Below are positions 13,753 to 21,721 of a stretch of 35,780 bases of DNA, one piece after another. The position numbers and the translations under genes were made by a program. Below the pieces are notes generated by a model. The model made no database searches. It was given only the letters and a program-made list of their open reading frames with translations, and had not been told where the DNA came from. Each line of letters opens with the position of its first letter. Within the stretch, counting starts at the first letter, position 1. The stretch is from contig JAQXCQ010000039.1 in NCBI GenBank assembly GCA_029251785.1, forward strand, positions 1-35,780, written 5' to 3'. This DNA comes from Maricaulis sp. GTDB taxonomy: Bacteria > Pseudomonadota > Alphaproteobacteria > Caulobacterales > Maricaulaceae.

Positions 13753-15549
13753 CTAGGGTTCGTCGATGGGGTCGGCAGACAAATAATAGTATTCCAGCAT
13801 CTCCACAATCCGCGCACCGTCCTCGCCGCGATTTTCGCGCAGGAGGGCGTAGCAGGCAGCGCGGTTTTGGGTGCTGTCGAGGTCTGGGTCGTTGAGGTCG
13901 ACGAATTCGACACCAGCTTCGCGCAGGGCGGTGTTGATTTGCGGCAGGGCGTCGTCATTGCGCTTGAGCTGGGTGCGCAGGCTGAGGCGGTGCTCGTCGG
14001 GGAAGATGACGGCGTAATTCAGATTGGCCACGGGGCCATCCTCATCTTCTCGCACTTCGCACTTTGTCTCAACGCGCAGGGCCTCGGCATAGCTGCGGTG
14101 ATGCGCGGTCAGCTGGAAAGGCCCGGAATGGGTGACACCGGTGGGCGACCAGCTGGTGAACCAGTTTGCGTCGAAGGCGAAGAGGGCGAGGATCAGGGGC
14201 AGGGTAAAGAGGAGCGCAGTCTTACTGAAATTGATACTTCGCATCGCCCAGCGATGATGGAAGGCTTCGGGGTCAAATGGTGCGGTCATTGGGTACCAGC
14301 CACGACGAGCGGCACTGTCCAAGGCGGCCTGGTTTTCCGCGTAAATCATCTCCGGGGATATTTGCAGCCGGTACCGGTTTTGACTGGCCCAAAATGTTTT
14401 GAGCCAGGGTGTAATTTGGGCTGCGGCGATGCCAACCACTATGCCGAGAAAAAATCCTGTGATGCCAGCCAGAGCAACGCCCCAGGCACCCATGGTTTGC
14501 TGTAGCAGCGATGTCGGATCAACAAAAAGAGACGCATTGATTAATTGCGTTAAGTAATAGCTGCCGGCGATCAGCAGTGCCGGGCTGACAAGCATGCCGC
14601 CAATCATGGACAGGGTGGTGACCCAAATCGCCATGCGGCGTTTGGGCTGTCCTTCCATCCATTCAAGCATGGCGCGCGTCGAGGCACTGACCCAATCGCG
14701 CTGCGCATCGGTTAATTCGAGGCGTTTCTCCCTGTACGCTTTCCCACTTGCTTTGAACAAAGCGGTCAGCGGCGGAATGATCACTAAATAGAATGCTGCC
14801 AGCAAACCCGCATACATTGCCGTGCCCCGCGCCAACGGCCAGGCAAATTCGCTATAGGTTTGCCCGATATAGTCCAAGGCCCTGCCGGTGAGCTCACCCA
14901 ATCGTTCGAGCGGAACGGCTCGACCGGACGCCAGTATCTCCCAGAAAATCAAGCCAAGCATAAAGATGACCAAGGCAGCAAGCGCGACTAATTGTAGGGT
15001 GATGATCGCGATAATGGCGTAGCGGGCCATATAGACAAGAAAGCGCCAGATCCTTGTCAAAATAGGCGTAGGCGCAGGCTCGGCAGTCGGTGAAACCACC
15101 GGGGCCTCAATGTCTGTCAGCGCGTCCTGCAAATCATGATCCGGCGTCTTATCGGTCATGATCCGCAGCGCGACCCACGCTAATGCCAGCCCGGGCAGGG
15201 CCAGCACGCCCAACCCGGCCAGGTCCCAGCGGGCGGTTCTGGCGACTTGCCACAGCAACCCACCATCCAGCGCTGCAAACAGGGCGGCGGCGACCAGGCT
15301 GGTCCCCAGCACATAACTCGTCCACCAGTCCTCACGTAATTTCAGGCGCAGACTGGCTGTGACGAGGCCAAGGACAAAGGCGTTCAGCGTCAACAAGAAC
15401 GCCATCGGGCCGGCGGCGTCCGGCGTTAGTCCCAACAAAGTCGCGCCCTGTGGCCACAGCAATAATGCGATAGCGAGACCCAGCGTGACGACATAGCTGG
15501 TCAGTGTCACGGCGGTCAGCCGGGGCGGTATCGGGTTGAAGGGACGCAT
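13753..15549 (-). CDS. Large polytopic membrane protein, unknown function
   Basis: A 598-aa inner-membrane protein with about nine hydrophobic segments (for example TLTSYVVTLGLAIALLLW, FLLTLNAFVLGLVTASL, GVALAGITGFFLGIVVGIAA, ALLFTLPLILALFAF). A polar loop at about 150-195, one at about 290-345 and a soluble C-terminal domain of about 130 residues with Cys (KCEVREDEDG, RAACYALL) follow the spans. The frame is open to 15729, but that extension is encoded by the dispersed repeat at 15611-15772; MRPFNPIPPRL at 15549 is the likely start. I recognise no catalytic motif or family. Neighbours give no clear hint. Confidence 0.75.
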   Translation of the reverse strand: MRPFNPIPPRLTAVTLTSYVVTLGLAIALLLWPQGATLLGLTPDAAGPMAFLLTLNAFVLGLVTASLRLKLREDWWTSYVLGTSLVAAALFAALDGGLLWQVARTARWDLAGLGVLALPGLALAWVALRIMTDKTPDHDLQDALTDIEAPVVSPTAEPAPTPILTRIWRFLVYMARYAIIAIITLQLVALAALVIFMLGLIFWEILASGRAVPLERLGELTGRALDYIGQTYSEFAWPLARGTAMYAGLLAAFYLVIIPPLTALFKASGKAYREKRLELTDAQRDWVSASTRAMLEWMEGQPKRRMAIWVTTLSMIGGMLVSPALLIAGSYYLTQLINASLFVDPTSLLQQTMGAWGVALAGITGFFLGIVVGIAAAQITPWLKTFWASQNRYRLQISPEMIYAENQAALDSAARRGWYPMTAPFDPEAFHHRWAMRSINFSKTALLFTLPLILALFAFDANWFTSWSPTGVTHSGPFQLTAHHRSYAEALRVETKCEVREDEDGPVANLNYAVIFPDEHRLSLRTQLKRNDDALPQINTALREAGVEFVDLNDPDLDSTQNRAACYALLRENRGEDGARIVEMLEYYYLSADPIDEP

Positions 15550-15610
15550 GTTTTGGGAATTCCGCACAATGAGGGCAGAGTTTGGCTTGGATGATCGGGC
15601 GGGGCAATTG

Positions 15611-15772
15611 CTTTCTTCCCCCGCCCGCGGGGGAAGTGGCCGCGCCGTAGCCTTGGGGTAGGCGGGGTCGATGGGGGCGAACCGCAGGTGAGGTGTGGCG
15701 ACAAGCGCTGCGCGCTCCCCCTCCGTCATCGCGATGCGATGACACCTCCCCCGCAGGCGCGTGAGGAAGGTG
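15611..15772. repeat. Dispersed repeat, copy 2
   Basis: Same element as 5801-5955, in the same orientation: hairpin CTTCCCCCGCCCGCGGGGGAAG, GTGGCCGCGCCGTAGCC, GATGGGGGC, GCGCTGCGCGCTCCCCCTCC and a terminal CACCTCCCCCGCAGGCG hairpin that has begun to decay (GCGTGAGG instead of GGGGGAGG). It separates the large membrane protein gene from the TIGR02301-like gene and creates false upstream extensions of nearby reading frames. Confidence 0.7.
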
Positions 15773-15777
15773 AGTTT

Positions 15778-16416
15778 TTAGTCGTAATAGGCTTCGCGCA
15801 TCATGTCGGCGAGGTCTTGGCCGCGGTGGGCGAGGGCGCGGCGTTCGGAGTCGACTTCGGGGCCGCAGAGCGGGCGGAAGCGTTGCTGGACGCGATAGCC
15901 CTCGTTGAAATTCTCGATCATGTCGTCGCGCAGGCGGCCATTATCGGGGGCTTCCATAGACATGAGTTCGACCATGCGCTGGCGCCATTCCTGGGCGTCG
16001 AGGCCGTCGCAGGCATAGGAGAGATAGTGGAGCTCGCCGAGCGTGTAGGCGAGATAGGGCAGGGTGCGGCTGGCCTGGCGGCGGCGTTCACCGTCGGACA
16101 GGCGATCGCTGACCTGGCGGTTGAGATCGGCGGTCTGGCGGTCTTCTTCATAGCGACCATTGGCGCTGCTGGAATTTCGGCCGCGATAATCTTGCGGCGC
16201 ATTGGCCTCGCGTTCGCGGGCTTCTTCGGCTTCGCGCGCCTCGCGGCGTTCGCGGCGGGTCAGGCGGCGATTGTCGTTTTGATCGCGGCGATCATCATAG
16301 CGGTCCGGCTTGCCGCCATTGCGCTGGGCTTCGGCGGAGGTGGCCCAAAGCGGCAGGGCTATCAATAGCGTCGAGGCCAGGGCGATGAGGATGGATGAGC
16401 GCATAATGGCTATCAT
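15778..16416 (-). CDS. TIGR02301-like exported protein
   Basis: A 212-aa alphaproteobacterial exported protein. An N-terminal signal ([20 protein letters not shown], cleavage near SAEA) is followed by a highly charged Arg/Glu/Asn region at about 35-95, probably disordered. The conserved domain at 110-205 has the family pattern [19 protein letters not shown], then [15 protein letters not shown], with two Cys that may pair. It overlaps the upstream Nudix gene by ATGA, so translation is coupled; MRSS at 16404 is an alternative start. Function is unknown; periplasmic location is inferred. The Nudix-TIGR02301 pairing recurs in related genomes as far as I recall. Confidence 0.75.
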   Translation of the reverse strand: MIAIMRSSILIALASTLLIALPLWATSAEAQRNGGKPDRYDDRRDQNDNRRLTRRERREAREAEEAREREANAPQDYRGRNSSSANGRYEEDRQTADLNRQVSDRLSDGERRRQASRTLPYLAYTLGELHYLSYACDGLDAQEWRQRMVELMSMEAPDNGRLRDDMIENFNEGYRVQQRFRPLCGPEVDSERRALAHRGQDLADMMREAYYD

Positions 16417-16889
16417 GGCGTGGAATGTGGCACGGGAATGGCGGGCGCTGCGTCGATAATGGCGCGGGAGCGCGCGATGACATCGCGGGTCTTGTCCCAG
16501 CGTGTCAGGGTGATGGCCTCTTGATAGGGAAAGAAGGCGGCCTCGGCGGCATCGTCCCCGGCGACGGGCTCGCCCCCGGTCCAGATCGCGGCATAGTCGA
16601 CCAGCAGATAATGCCAGACGCCCTTGCGGCCTTCCTGCCGTTCGGAGATGGAATCGACAACGTCGATCAGGCCGGCAATGCGGGCGGTAATACCGGTTTC
16701 CTCCGCCAGTTCGCGCAGGGCTGCCTCGGCGGCGGTCTCGCCAAATTCAATCTTGCCGCCGGGGATAGACCACTCGCCCTTATAGGGCGCCTTGCCGCGC
16801 TTGATCAGCAGCACTTCATCACCGCGCCAGACAACTATGCCGGCTCCGGGGATGGGGTGTTTGGGTGGAGTTTGGTCAATGTCAGTCAT
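16413..16889 (-). CDS. Nudix hydrolase (MutT-like)
   Basis: A 158-aa Nudix enzyme that cleaves nucleoside-diphosphate-linked substrates. The full Nudix box GX5EX7REUXEEXGU is present as [20 protein letters not shown] followed by TG. Preceding strands ([18 protein letters not shown]) and the Trp-rich KGEWSIPGG are typical of MutT/ADP-ribose pyrophosphatase-like members. [11 protein letters not shown] at 16889 is chosen; the open frame to 17003 has unlikely Pro/Arg-rich sequence. It ends with an ATGA overlap with the TIGR02301-like gene. The substrate is not deducible. Confidence 0.87.
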   Translation of the reverse strand: MTDIDQTPPKHPIPGAGIVVWRGDEVLLIKRGKAPYKGEWSIPGGKIEFGETAAEAALRELAEETGITARIAGLIDVVDSISERQEGRKGVWHYLLVDYAAIWTGGEPVAGDDAAEAAFFPYQEAITLTRWDKTRDVIARSRAIIDAAPAIPVPHSTP

Positions 16890-17039
16890 GGGAATGGGTA
16901 TGGCCGGGCGAGGCCGGAAAGGAAAGGGGGCGGTGCGGTGTTTGAATTTGACAAATGCCGACAGCCCGCCGGAACGGTTACCCGCAGCCCGGACAGCGTG
17001 CATGCTTATAATATCAAGCGTGCTGTGGCGTTGCGGCGC

Positions 17040-17417
17040 CTATTCAGCCGGCGCTTTGATGGCCTTGTACAGCATCAACACGACCGACAGGATGACCAAC
17101 ATCGCCGAGATGCCGAGAATGGGGCCGAGACGTTCGGGATCACCCTGCTCGCCATAGAGCAAATAGCGGGCGGTCACCATCACAAGCGTGCCAATCTGGT
17201 GTAGGCCGAGCTGAATGTAGCCGAGCAGGCCACCCGCCAATTTGAAGACGCGGTAGAGCACCGCCCAGATGATCGACAGAACGCCGCCAACCAGCATGAT
17301 GTGGGCGTGGGTCGGCAATTGGCCGTGATCGCCAGTGCGTCCCATATGCTCGCCCAGGGCCATGCCCGCGAGCAGCCAGACCAGTCCCACCAGTAAGTGT
17401 ATGCGTTCGATTTTCAT
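17040..17417 (-). CDS. Small four-span membrane protein with His motif
   Basis: A 125-aa membrane protein. GGGGAGAG before ATG17417 is the ribosome binding site and decides against the longer frame to 17474. About four spans: 6-22, 37-57, 64-87 and 99-119. Conserved-looking histidines lie at His37 and His39 (PTHAHIMLVGG) and His73 (LGLHQIG), recalling the heme-ligating helices of cytochrome oxidase subunit I relatives, but there are too few helices for an oxidase. It may bind heme or metal (inference). The gene is divergent from the small exported protein at 17534. Confidence 0.6.
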   Translation of the reverse strand: MKIERIHLLVGLVWLLAGMALGEHMGRTGDHGQLPTHAHIMLVGGVLSIIWAVLYRVFKLAGGLLGYIQLGLHQIGTLVMVTARYLLYGEQGDPERLGPILGISAMLVILSVVLMLYKAIKAPAE

Positions 17418-17450
17418 GATGCTCTCCCCAGTTGCGTCGACGTGCAGAAC

Positions 17451-17467
17451 TTCTCGTTTCACGAGAA
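17451..17467. promoter_or_regulatory. Perfect inverted repeat between divergent genes
   Basis: TTCTCGT-TTC-ACGAGAA is a perfect 7-bp-arm palindrome, 34 bases upstream of the membrane-protein start at 17417 and 67 before the exported-protein start at 17534. A candidate operator for a dimeric regulator; no known consensus is recognised. Confidence 0.45.
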
Positions 17468-17533
17468 AACGCAAGTGGCTGGCCCGGGCGTGAGATTCTG
17501 CTAGGCTGATTCGGATAAGTATTTATTCCAGAA

Positions 17534-17782
17534 ATGAGGCCAAACATGCGCGCGACGAGATCAAAAGCCCTTCGGATATTCGCCGGCCTGATCGTGGCCG
17601 CCAGTCTGAGCGCTTTCACCCATCCAACTCCCACAAATCGTGCCGAGTGCAAGGCGGATGCGGATGTGGCGTTTGAGGCATGCACTCAGAATGCGGGAAC
17701 AGCGGCGGACATCGAAGCCTGTCGCGCCCAGCGCACGGAAGAGTACGATTATTGCGATCGCGTGTTTCTCAATCGCCGGTGA
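17534..17782 (+). CDS. Small exported Cys-rich protein
   Basis: An 82-aa protein (or 78 aa from ATG17546). An N-terminal signal peptide (basic RATRSKALR, then IFAGLIVAASLSAF, cleavage near residue 28) leads to a short mature domain with four Cys in spaced pairs: AECKADADVAFEACTQNAG and EACRAQRTEEYDYCDRVF. The CX8-9C spacing suggests a helical hairpin with two disulfides in the periplasm. It is divergent from the four-span protein. No family is recognised. Confidence 0.6.
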   Translation: MRPNMRATRSKALRIFAGLIVAASLSAFTHPTPTNRAECKADADVAFEACTQNAGTAADIEACRAQRTEEYDYCDRVFLNRR

Positions 17783-17864
17783 GGCCAAGCGGATCCCGGA
17801 CCGAAACGGGCTGTACTAAACAAACTGCAGGTGAAATATTCCCGGTGATGAAGGGGATTTGTTG

Positions 17865-18572
17865 ATGTTACTTGCACGTTTAAGACGGCAACTTGAAAAT
17901 CAGAACTGGTTCGCGGTGGCGCTGGAATTTGTCATCGTGATCAGTGGTGTGGCCATCGGTTTTCAGATCACCGCGTGGAATGAAACGCGGCAGGAGCATG
18001 CGCAGGAAGTGTTGATCCTGGAGCGCTTGCGGGCGGATTTTGCAATCATTGAAAGCCGCAGTGCGGAGGCCCTCGATGCACTAACCACACGGTCGGAGAC
18101 CGCAAAGGCGATGAGTCAGCAAATCCAGGATGTGCCGCTGGACCCTGGCACGGAGGCGTTTGCGTCAAGTCTCGGCGATATTATCGGTACCAGCGTGCCC
18201 ACCGGGCGGTCGGCTACTTATGTGGAATTGCTGGCCAGTGGCGAAATGCGGCTTGTTCGCTCCGAGGCCCTGCGCACCGCCCTGGTACAGTTTGATGAGC
18301 AGGTTCGCCGCCAGGAACTTGCCTATAATACGCTCTCTACGCTTGTGATCGATAATGCCGGCATATTGCTCGACATACAGGCGCTCGACGCCCTGCTGGG
18401 ACCAGAGGGGCCCGCGGCCGGGGATATCCACCGTGCCGAATTGGCGGCCCAGATTACGTCCACGGATTTTCTGATCGCGGTGCACATGATGGGCACGATC
18501 AATTCGATCAATGCCAATTGGCACGCGGGAACGCATGCCCAGGCCCAGGCGGTACTGGCGGCGCTGGGGTGA
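17865..18572 (+). CDS. DUF6090-like single-span membrane protein
   Basis: A 235-aa protein. The N-terminus (LARLRRQLENQNWFAVALEF followed by VIVISGVAIGFQITAWNE) matches the hallmark of DUF6090-like proteins: a basic amphipathic stretch, one membrane span at about 18-36 and the closing QITAWNE motif. The rest is a helical, probably periplasmic domain (VLILERLRADFAIIESRS, then YVELLASGEMRLVRSEALR). AAGGGG at 17851-17856 fits ATG17865; the two upstream TTG codons are less likely starts. It is convergent with the glyoxalase-fold gene, 3 bases between stops. Function is unknown. Confidence 0.75.
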   Translation: MLLARLRRQLENQNWFAVALEFVIVISGVAIGFQITAWNETRQEHAQEVLILERLRADFAIIESRSAEALDALTTRSETAKAMSQQIQDVPLDPGTEAFASSLGDIIGTSVPTGRSATYVELLASGEMRLVRSEALRTALVQFDEQVRRQELAYNTLSTLVIDNAGILLDIQALDALLGPEGPAAGDIHRAELAAQITSTDFLIAVHMMGTINSINANWHAGTHAQAQAVLAALG

Positions 18573-18575
18573 GGT

Positions 18576-18938
18576 TTAACCCGCCTCATACTTCCCATTC
18601 TCAGACCACACAGCCAGCTCATTGCCGGACGGGTCGGTGAAGTGGAAGCGGCGACCGCCGGGGAAGTCGACCCGGGCGCTGATCGTGCCGCCAGCAGCCG
18701 CGACGCGGTGTTCGGCGGCAACGATATCGTCGGCGCGCAGGATGAGCAGGCAGCCGGTGGGGAAGGCTGTCTCTTCCAGGCGCAATCCGCCATCAATGCC
18801 GGCATTGTCGAAGGCTTGGTATTGCGGGCCGTAATCAACGAAGGTCCAGCCGAACGCCCCGGCATAGAACGTCTTCGCCACGTCCATATCGGTGACGGGG
18901 ATCTCGTTATAGTCGATTTTCAAAACCGGATCAGACAT
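18576..18938 (-). CDS. VOC/glyoxalase-fold protein
   Basis: A 120-aa vicinal-oxygen-chelate protein. The pattern is clear: YNEIPVTDMDVAKTFYAGAF then GW at the start, LRADDIVAAEHRVAAAGGT in the middle, and FHFTDPSGNELAVWSEN at the end. Metal ligands would be near Glu12, His98 and Glu108; substrate and even catalysis are uncertain for such short members. GGAGGG before ATG18938 decides the start against the longer frame. Confidence 0.87.
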   Translation of the reverse strand: MSDPVLKIDYNEIPVTDMDVAKTFYAGAFGWTFVDYGPQYQAFDNAGIDGGLRLEETAFPTGCLLILRADDIVAAEHRVAAAGGTISARVDFPGGRRFHFTDPSGNELAVWSENGKYEAG

Positions 18939-19193
18939 GGGCCCTCCAAGGGTTAGATGACCCTGCAAGCATGGACATAACACGAACGCAATCAAGCGAA
19001 AATCGTTATTCGCCAGAGCTTATCCATGCCGCCTGCTTGACCGCCAGATAAGCCATCAAGCCGACAGAAAACCATAAATAATTTCGCTGGTATGCGAGAG
19101 CGTGTGCGGACCCAAAAACGGGCAGCCAGAATCTCGGCATGATAGGTATGGGCAGGTCCGGGCGCGGCGCGCCGGCCGGACTGGACGAACAGG

Positions 19194-19811
19194 TCAAGCG
19201 TTGAACGACACAGTGTAACCCGCCCGGATTGCCTCTACGGTCCCTTTGGGCGTGAGCACAGTGACCGTCTGGTCAATCGGATCGAGAACTGGCTGATAGC
19301 CTCCAAATGACCAGGCAAAGGTCTGGCCTTCTCGCATCACCAACGCGGGCTCTGTCTCACGCAGGCAAAAGAAAACCCCGTCTGGCAGCGTGCTCAGCTG
19401 CGCCGAATATGTGATCTGCCGTCGCGTGCGACTGTCCACCCGATCCGCATGCAGCGCCCGGTTCATGACCTGCGGTGAGGCGGGCGCGGGCAGCGCCTGG
19501 TGCGCCCGCCCAAACGCCTCGCGAAAGCGCTGATAATCCGCCCGCCGACACGTGCCACACGGCCGGTGCCCGGCGGCCAGGGCCACGGCGTCATCGGTGA
19601 AGAATAATTCGGTATAACGGTTCGGCGTCATGATTTCGCGATGCCAGCCGCGATATTCCAGCACACACAACACCCAGGCCTGATGCCCCCACCGCCGCTG
19701 GCCCAACTGGCCGTGCTCGTTATGCAGACAACCGCGATTGCCCATCAGCGTGCCGCGGGCAGAGTGAGCGACGATCTCGCCGAAGGGGGTGATGCGGTTT
19801 TGTCGGGGCAT
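19194..19811 (-). CDS. Conserved hypothetical protein with Ada-like CxxC motif
   Basis: A 205-aa protein of a conserved unnamed proteobacterial family. The N-terminus MPRQNRITPFGEIVAHSARG then TLMGNRGCLH is characteristic. GHRPCGTCRRADYQRFREAF at 81-100 resembles the Zn-binding GFRPCKRCRP segment of Ada; Cys28, Cys49, Cys85 and Cys88 could form a metal site. The C-terminal half is beta-rich with Trp (FAWSFGGYQP). No signal peptide. Nucleic-acid or repair involvement is only a guess from the Ada resemblance. Confidence 0.7.
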   Translation of the reverse strand: MPRQNRITPFGEIVAHSARGTLMGNRGCLHNEHGQLGQRRWGHQAWVLCVLEYRGWHREIMTPNRYTELFFTDDAVALAAGHRPCGTCRRADYQRFREAFGRAHQALPAPASPQVMNRALHADRVDSRTRRQITYSAQLSTLPDGVFFCLRETEPALVMREGQTFAWSFGGYQPVLDPIDQTVTVLTPKGTVEAIRAGYTVSFNA

Positions 19812-19852
19812 GGGCGGAGTTTAGCGCGGACTGTGAAACGCGCGACACCCGA

Positions 19853-19930
19853 TTATTGCGGCGTGCAAACCGGGTTCATGGCATTTGTCCGGATTAGCGC
19901 CAGAGACGCCGTCATAAATGCCCGTATCAT
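19853..19930 (-). CDS. Tiny ORF with strong ribosome binding site (25 aa)
   Basis: On the minus strand GGAGGA sits 7 bases before ATG19930, an ideal spacing. The frame reads MIRAFMTASLALIRTNAM, then NPVCTPQ and TAA. It is moderately hydrophobic with one Cys, somewhat like a short lipoprotein leader. It lies between two minus-strand genes (20218 and 19811). It may be a real small peptide or a decayed gene start. Confidence 0.35.
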   Translation of the reverse strand: MIRAFMTASLALIRTNAMNPVCTPQ

Positions 19931-19981
19931 GATGTGTCCTCCGCGGGTTATCGAAGACAAGGGCTTCGGTGTGCCGGTCCG

Positions 19982-20218
19982 CTAGTTCGTGGCACCCCTC
20001 GGGCCAAGGGCGAGCCTGGTTTTTTTGTGCAGCTCGCTGTCAGGCGGTTCGCTGGCGCACAGGGCTTCTGCTTGGGCGCGGTCGATGATCAGTTCGCGCT
20101 GGACGGGTTCGCCCTTGTCATTGGTGGCTTTGATCGTGATTTTGAAGGTATCGGTGGCGACCTCCTCGATGTCGATGCCGTCGAGTTCCAGATCGTCTTG
20201 CGTCAATGCTGCCTCCAT
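19982..20218 (-). CDS. Small acidic hypothetical protein
   Basis: A 78-aa protein from ATG20218 (a longer frame to 20260 is open). GGGGGATC lies directly before the start. The sequence alternates acidic strands (LELDGIDIEEVATDTFKITI then KATNDKGEPVQRELIIDRAQ), giving a probable small beta-rich or alpha/beta cytoplasmic fold. No family is recognised. Length, codon usage and ribosome binding site favour a real gene. Confidence 0.5.
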   Translation of the reverse strand: MEAALTQDDLELDGIDIEEVATDTFKITIKATNDKGEPVQRELIIDRAQAEALCASEPPDSELHKKTRLALGPRGATN

Positions 20219-20644
20219 GATCGATCCCCCGAAACTAGCTATTCTGGCCGGGAATTTCAATTCTGCCCAATCATTAAATTACTGAAATAATGATCATATA
20301 CTTCTCAATTGCGCTGGGTTAGCCGTCGGTTTTTTTGGCAAAATTTGCCGGTCTCTAACGTGTCCTGCGGGTCGCCAAGCGGACTGATGTCCGCGACTTT
20401 ATTCGCGGAATGGGCTGGGACATGGACAGGTTTTTCAAGCTCGCCGGTGCGGCCGTATTGCTGGTGTCGGGCGGGGGCGATGTTTATGAAAACAAGCGCG
20501 GACACGGATAGCGACTGGTTAAATCCGCGTCCGGTTCGGGGGTTTAAATGGGGCGAAAATCACGATTTTTGACCAACCCAATACGTTTTGTGGCATTATG
20601 CGTGCAGGGGTGGCCGATGAGGTCACCGCTGTGTGAGGGGCGTT
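20219..20644. other. Intergenic stretch without a convincing gene
   Basis: Long reading frames here lack protein-like composition. One weak possibility is a 33-codon frame at 20410-20511 with a hydrophobic core (FFKLAGAAVLLVSGGG) but no clear ribosome binding site. Around 20554-20567 AAAATC-AC-GATTTT is a short palindrome. Otherwise I see nothing. Confidence 0.4.
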
Positions 20645-20740
20645 ATGGGTCGGGATTTTAGTGTTTGGGCGGGATTAGTCGCGTCAGGTTTGACCCTGAT
20701 GACGGTGATTGCTGCGGCTCTGCTGCGTGCCTCTCCGTAG
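20645..20740 (+). CDS. Very small single-span membrane protein (31 aa)
   Basis: GTGAGGGGCGTT precedes ATG20645, giving a GAGGGG ribosome binding site. The product (MGRDFSVWAGLVASGLTLMT followed by VIAAALLRASP) is a single hydrophobic helix with charged ends, resembling many bacterial small membrane proteins. It is 150 bases upstream of the TMEM175-like gene on the same strand. No family is assigned; supported by composition and ribosome binding site only. Confidence 0.45.
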   Translation: MGRDFSVWAGLVASGLTLMTVIAAALLRASP

Positions 20741-20890
20741 TCCACAAACGACCCGGTGACCGCGCTTTGCGCCCTGCCAATCCATCAAAAATTGTTTCGT
20801 CGGGCCGCGATCCCTGGTCGTGGGCTTTGTGCTGAGGCCAAACCTGCTTATGACCAGTCTTGATGGGGCTGGATCGCACAGGGGAAAGTC

Positions 20891-21613
20891 ATGAGTGAGG
20901 GGCGTTTGCGCGGGATACAGGCAGAGGATTTTTTTCGCTGGCGGGGCAAGGAGGTGTCGCGCACGGAAAACCTGTCCGACATTGTGTTCGCCATGGCGCT
21001 GACATTGATCGTTGCCTCATCGGTGCCGGAATCCTTTGCGGCGTTGACGGAGCTTTGGCGCGAGGGGCTGGCGATCGCACTTTGCTTCACCATGCTGTTG
21101 ATGATCTGGCATATCCACTACATCTATTTTCGCCGGTATGACCTGGAGGATGGCACCACGATCCTGCTCAATTCCGTCTTGATCTTCCTCGTCATGATTT
21201 TTGCCTATCCGCTCAAATTCCTGGCGTCATTCTTGGTCAATTTCTTCACCGGAGGGTTTGCAACCAACCATGCCATCGCCGAGGTGTTGACGCTGGACCA
21301 GGCCCCCTGGCTGAGCACGTTATATTCCGTCGGATATGCGTGCGTGTTTGTGGTGATCACCCTGCTCTACTGGCACGCGCTGAAGCGGGCTGATGATGTG
21401 GGGCTGAATGAAGCCGAGCGGATCCTGACGCGTGCGGCAGTGCAGGCCAATCTGACGCATGTGGTTTTCGGCGTGGTGATCGCGGGCCTGTCATTTGTAT
21501 TGCCGGGAAATTGGGGCCTGATGGCGGGCGCGTTTTGGGGGCTATTAGGCATACCGCTGACCATTATCGGGCGGCGCTCTCGGGCAGCGGCCAAAGCAGC
21601 CCTGACCGACTAG
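20891..21613 (+). CDS. TMEM175-like membrane protein (DUF1211, predicted K+ channel)
   Basis: A 240-aa protein with about six spans. RTENLSDIVFAMALTL at 24-39 corresponds to the RxxxFSD pore-helix signature of TMEM175 potassium channels, with Leu in place of Phe. Further spans: about 60-80 (IALCFTMLLMIWHIHYIYF), 90-115, 135-160 (LSTLYSVGYACVFVVITLLY), 185-205 and 210-225. Bacterial members carry one repeat and act as tetramers. GGGGAAAGTC before ATG20891 fits as ribosome binding site. K+ conduction is family knowledge, not shown here. Confidence 0.82.
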   Translation: MSEGRLRGIQAEDFFRWRGKEVSRTENLSDIVFAMALTLIVASSVPESFAALTELWREGLAIALCFTMLLMIWHIHYIYFRRYDLEDGTTILLNSVLIFLVMIFAYPLKFLASFLVNFFTGGFATNHAIAEVLTLDQAPWLSTLYSVGYACVFVVITLLYWHALKRADDVGLNEAERILTRAAVQANLTHVVFGVVIAGLSFVLPGNWGLMAGAFWGLLGIPLTIIGRRSRAAAKAALTD

Positions 21614-21721
21614 CAGACCCCGAGCTCAACGCGTTATGTTCTTGTCAGCCGGCTGCTCAAGGCACGCAGGCCGGCTCGAGCTGAAGACGGATGCGGCCGA
21701 TCGTTTCGGCTGGCCCGCGGT

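Noticed and set aside
13095-13958. A 287-aa minus-strand frame over the secreted Cys protein
   Set aside because: The plus-strand gene has a clear signal peptide and ribosome binding site; the antisense frame has no features.
19006-19140. A 44-aa minus-strand frame after the CxxC protein gene with a hydrophobic stretch
   Set aside because: No ribosome binding site at its ATG; the longer version needs a TTG overlapping the upstream stop. Too weak to call.
20410-20511. A 33-codon plus-strand frame with a hydrophobic core
   Set aside because: No clear ribosome binding site and a glycine-rich tail; kept only as a remark in the intergenic entry.
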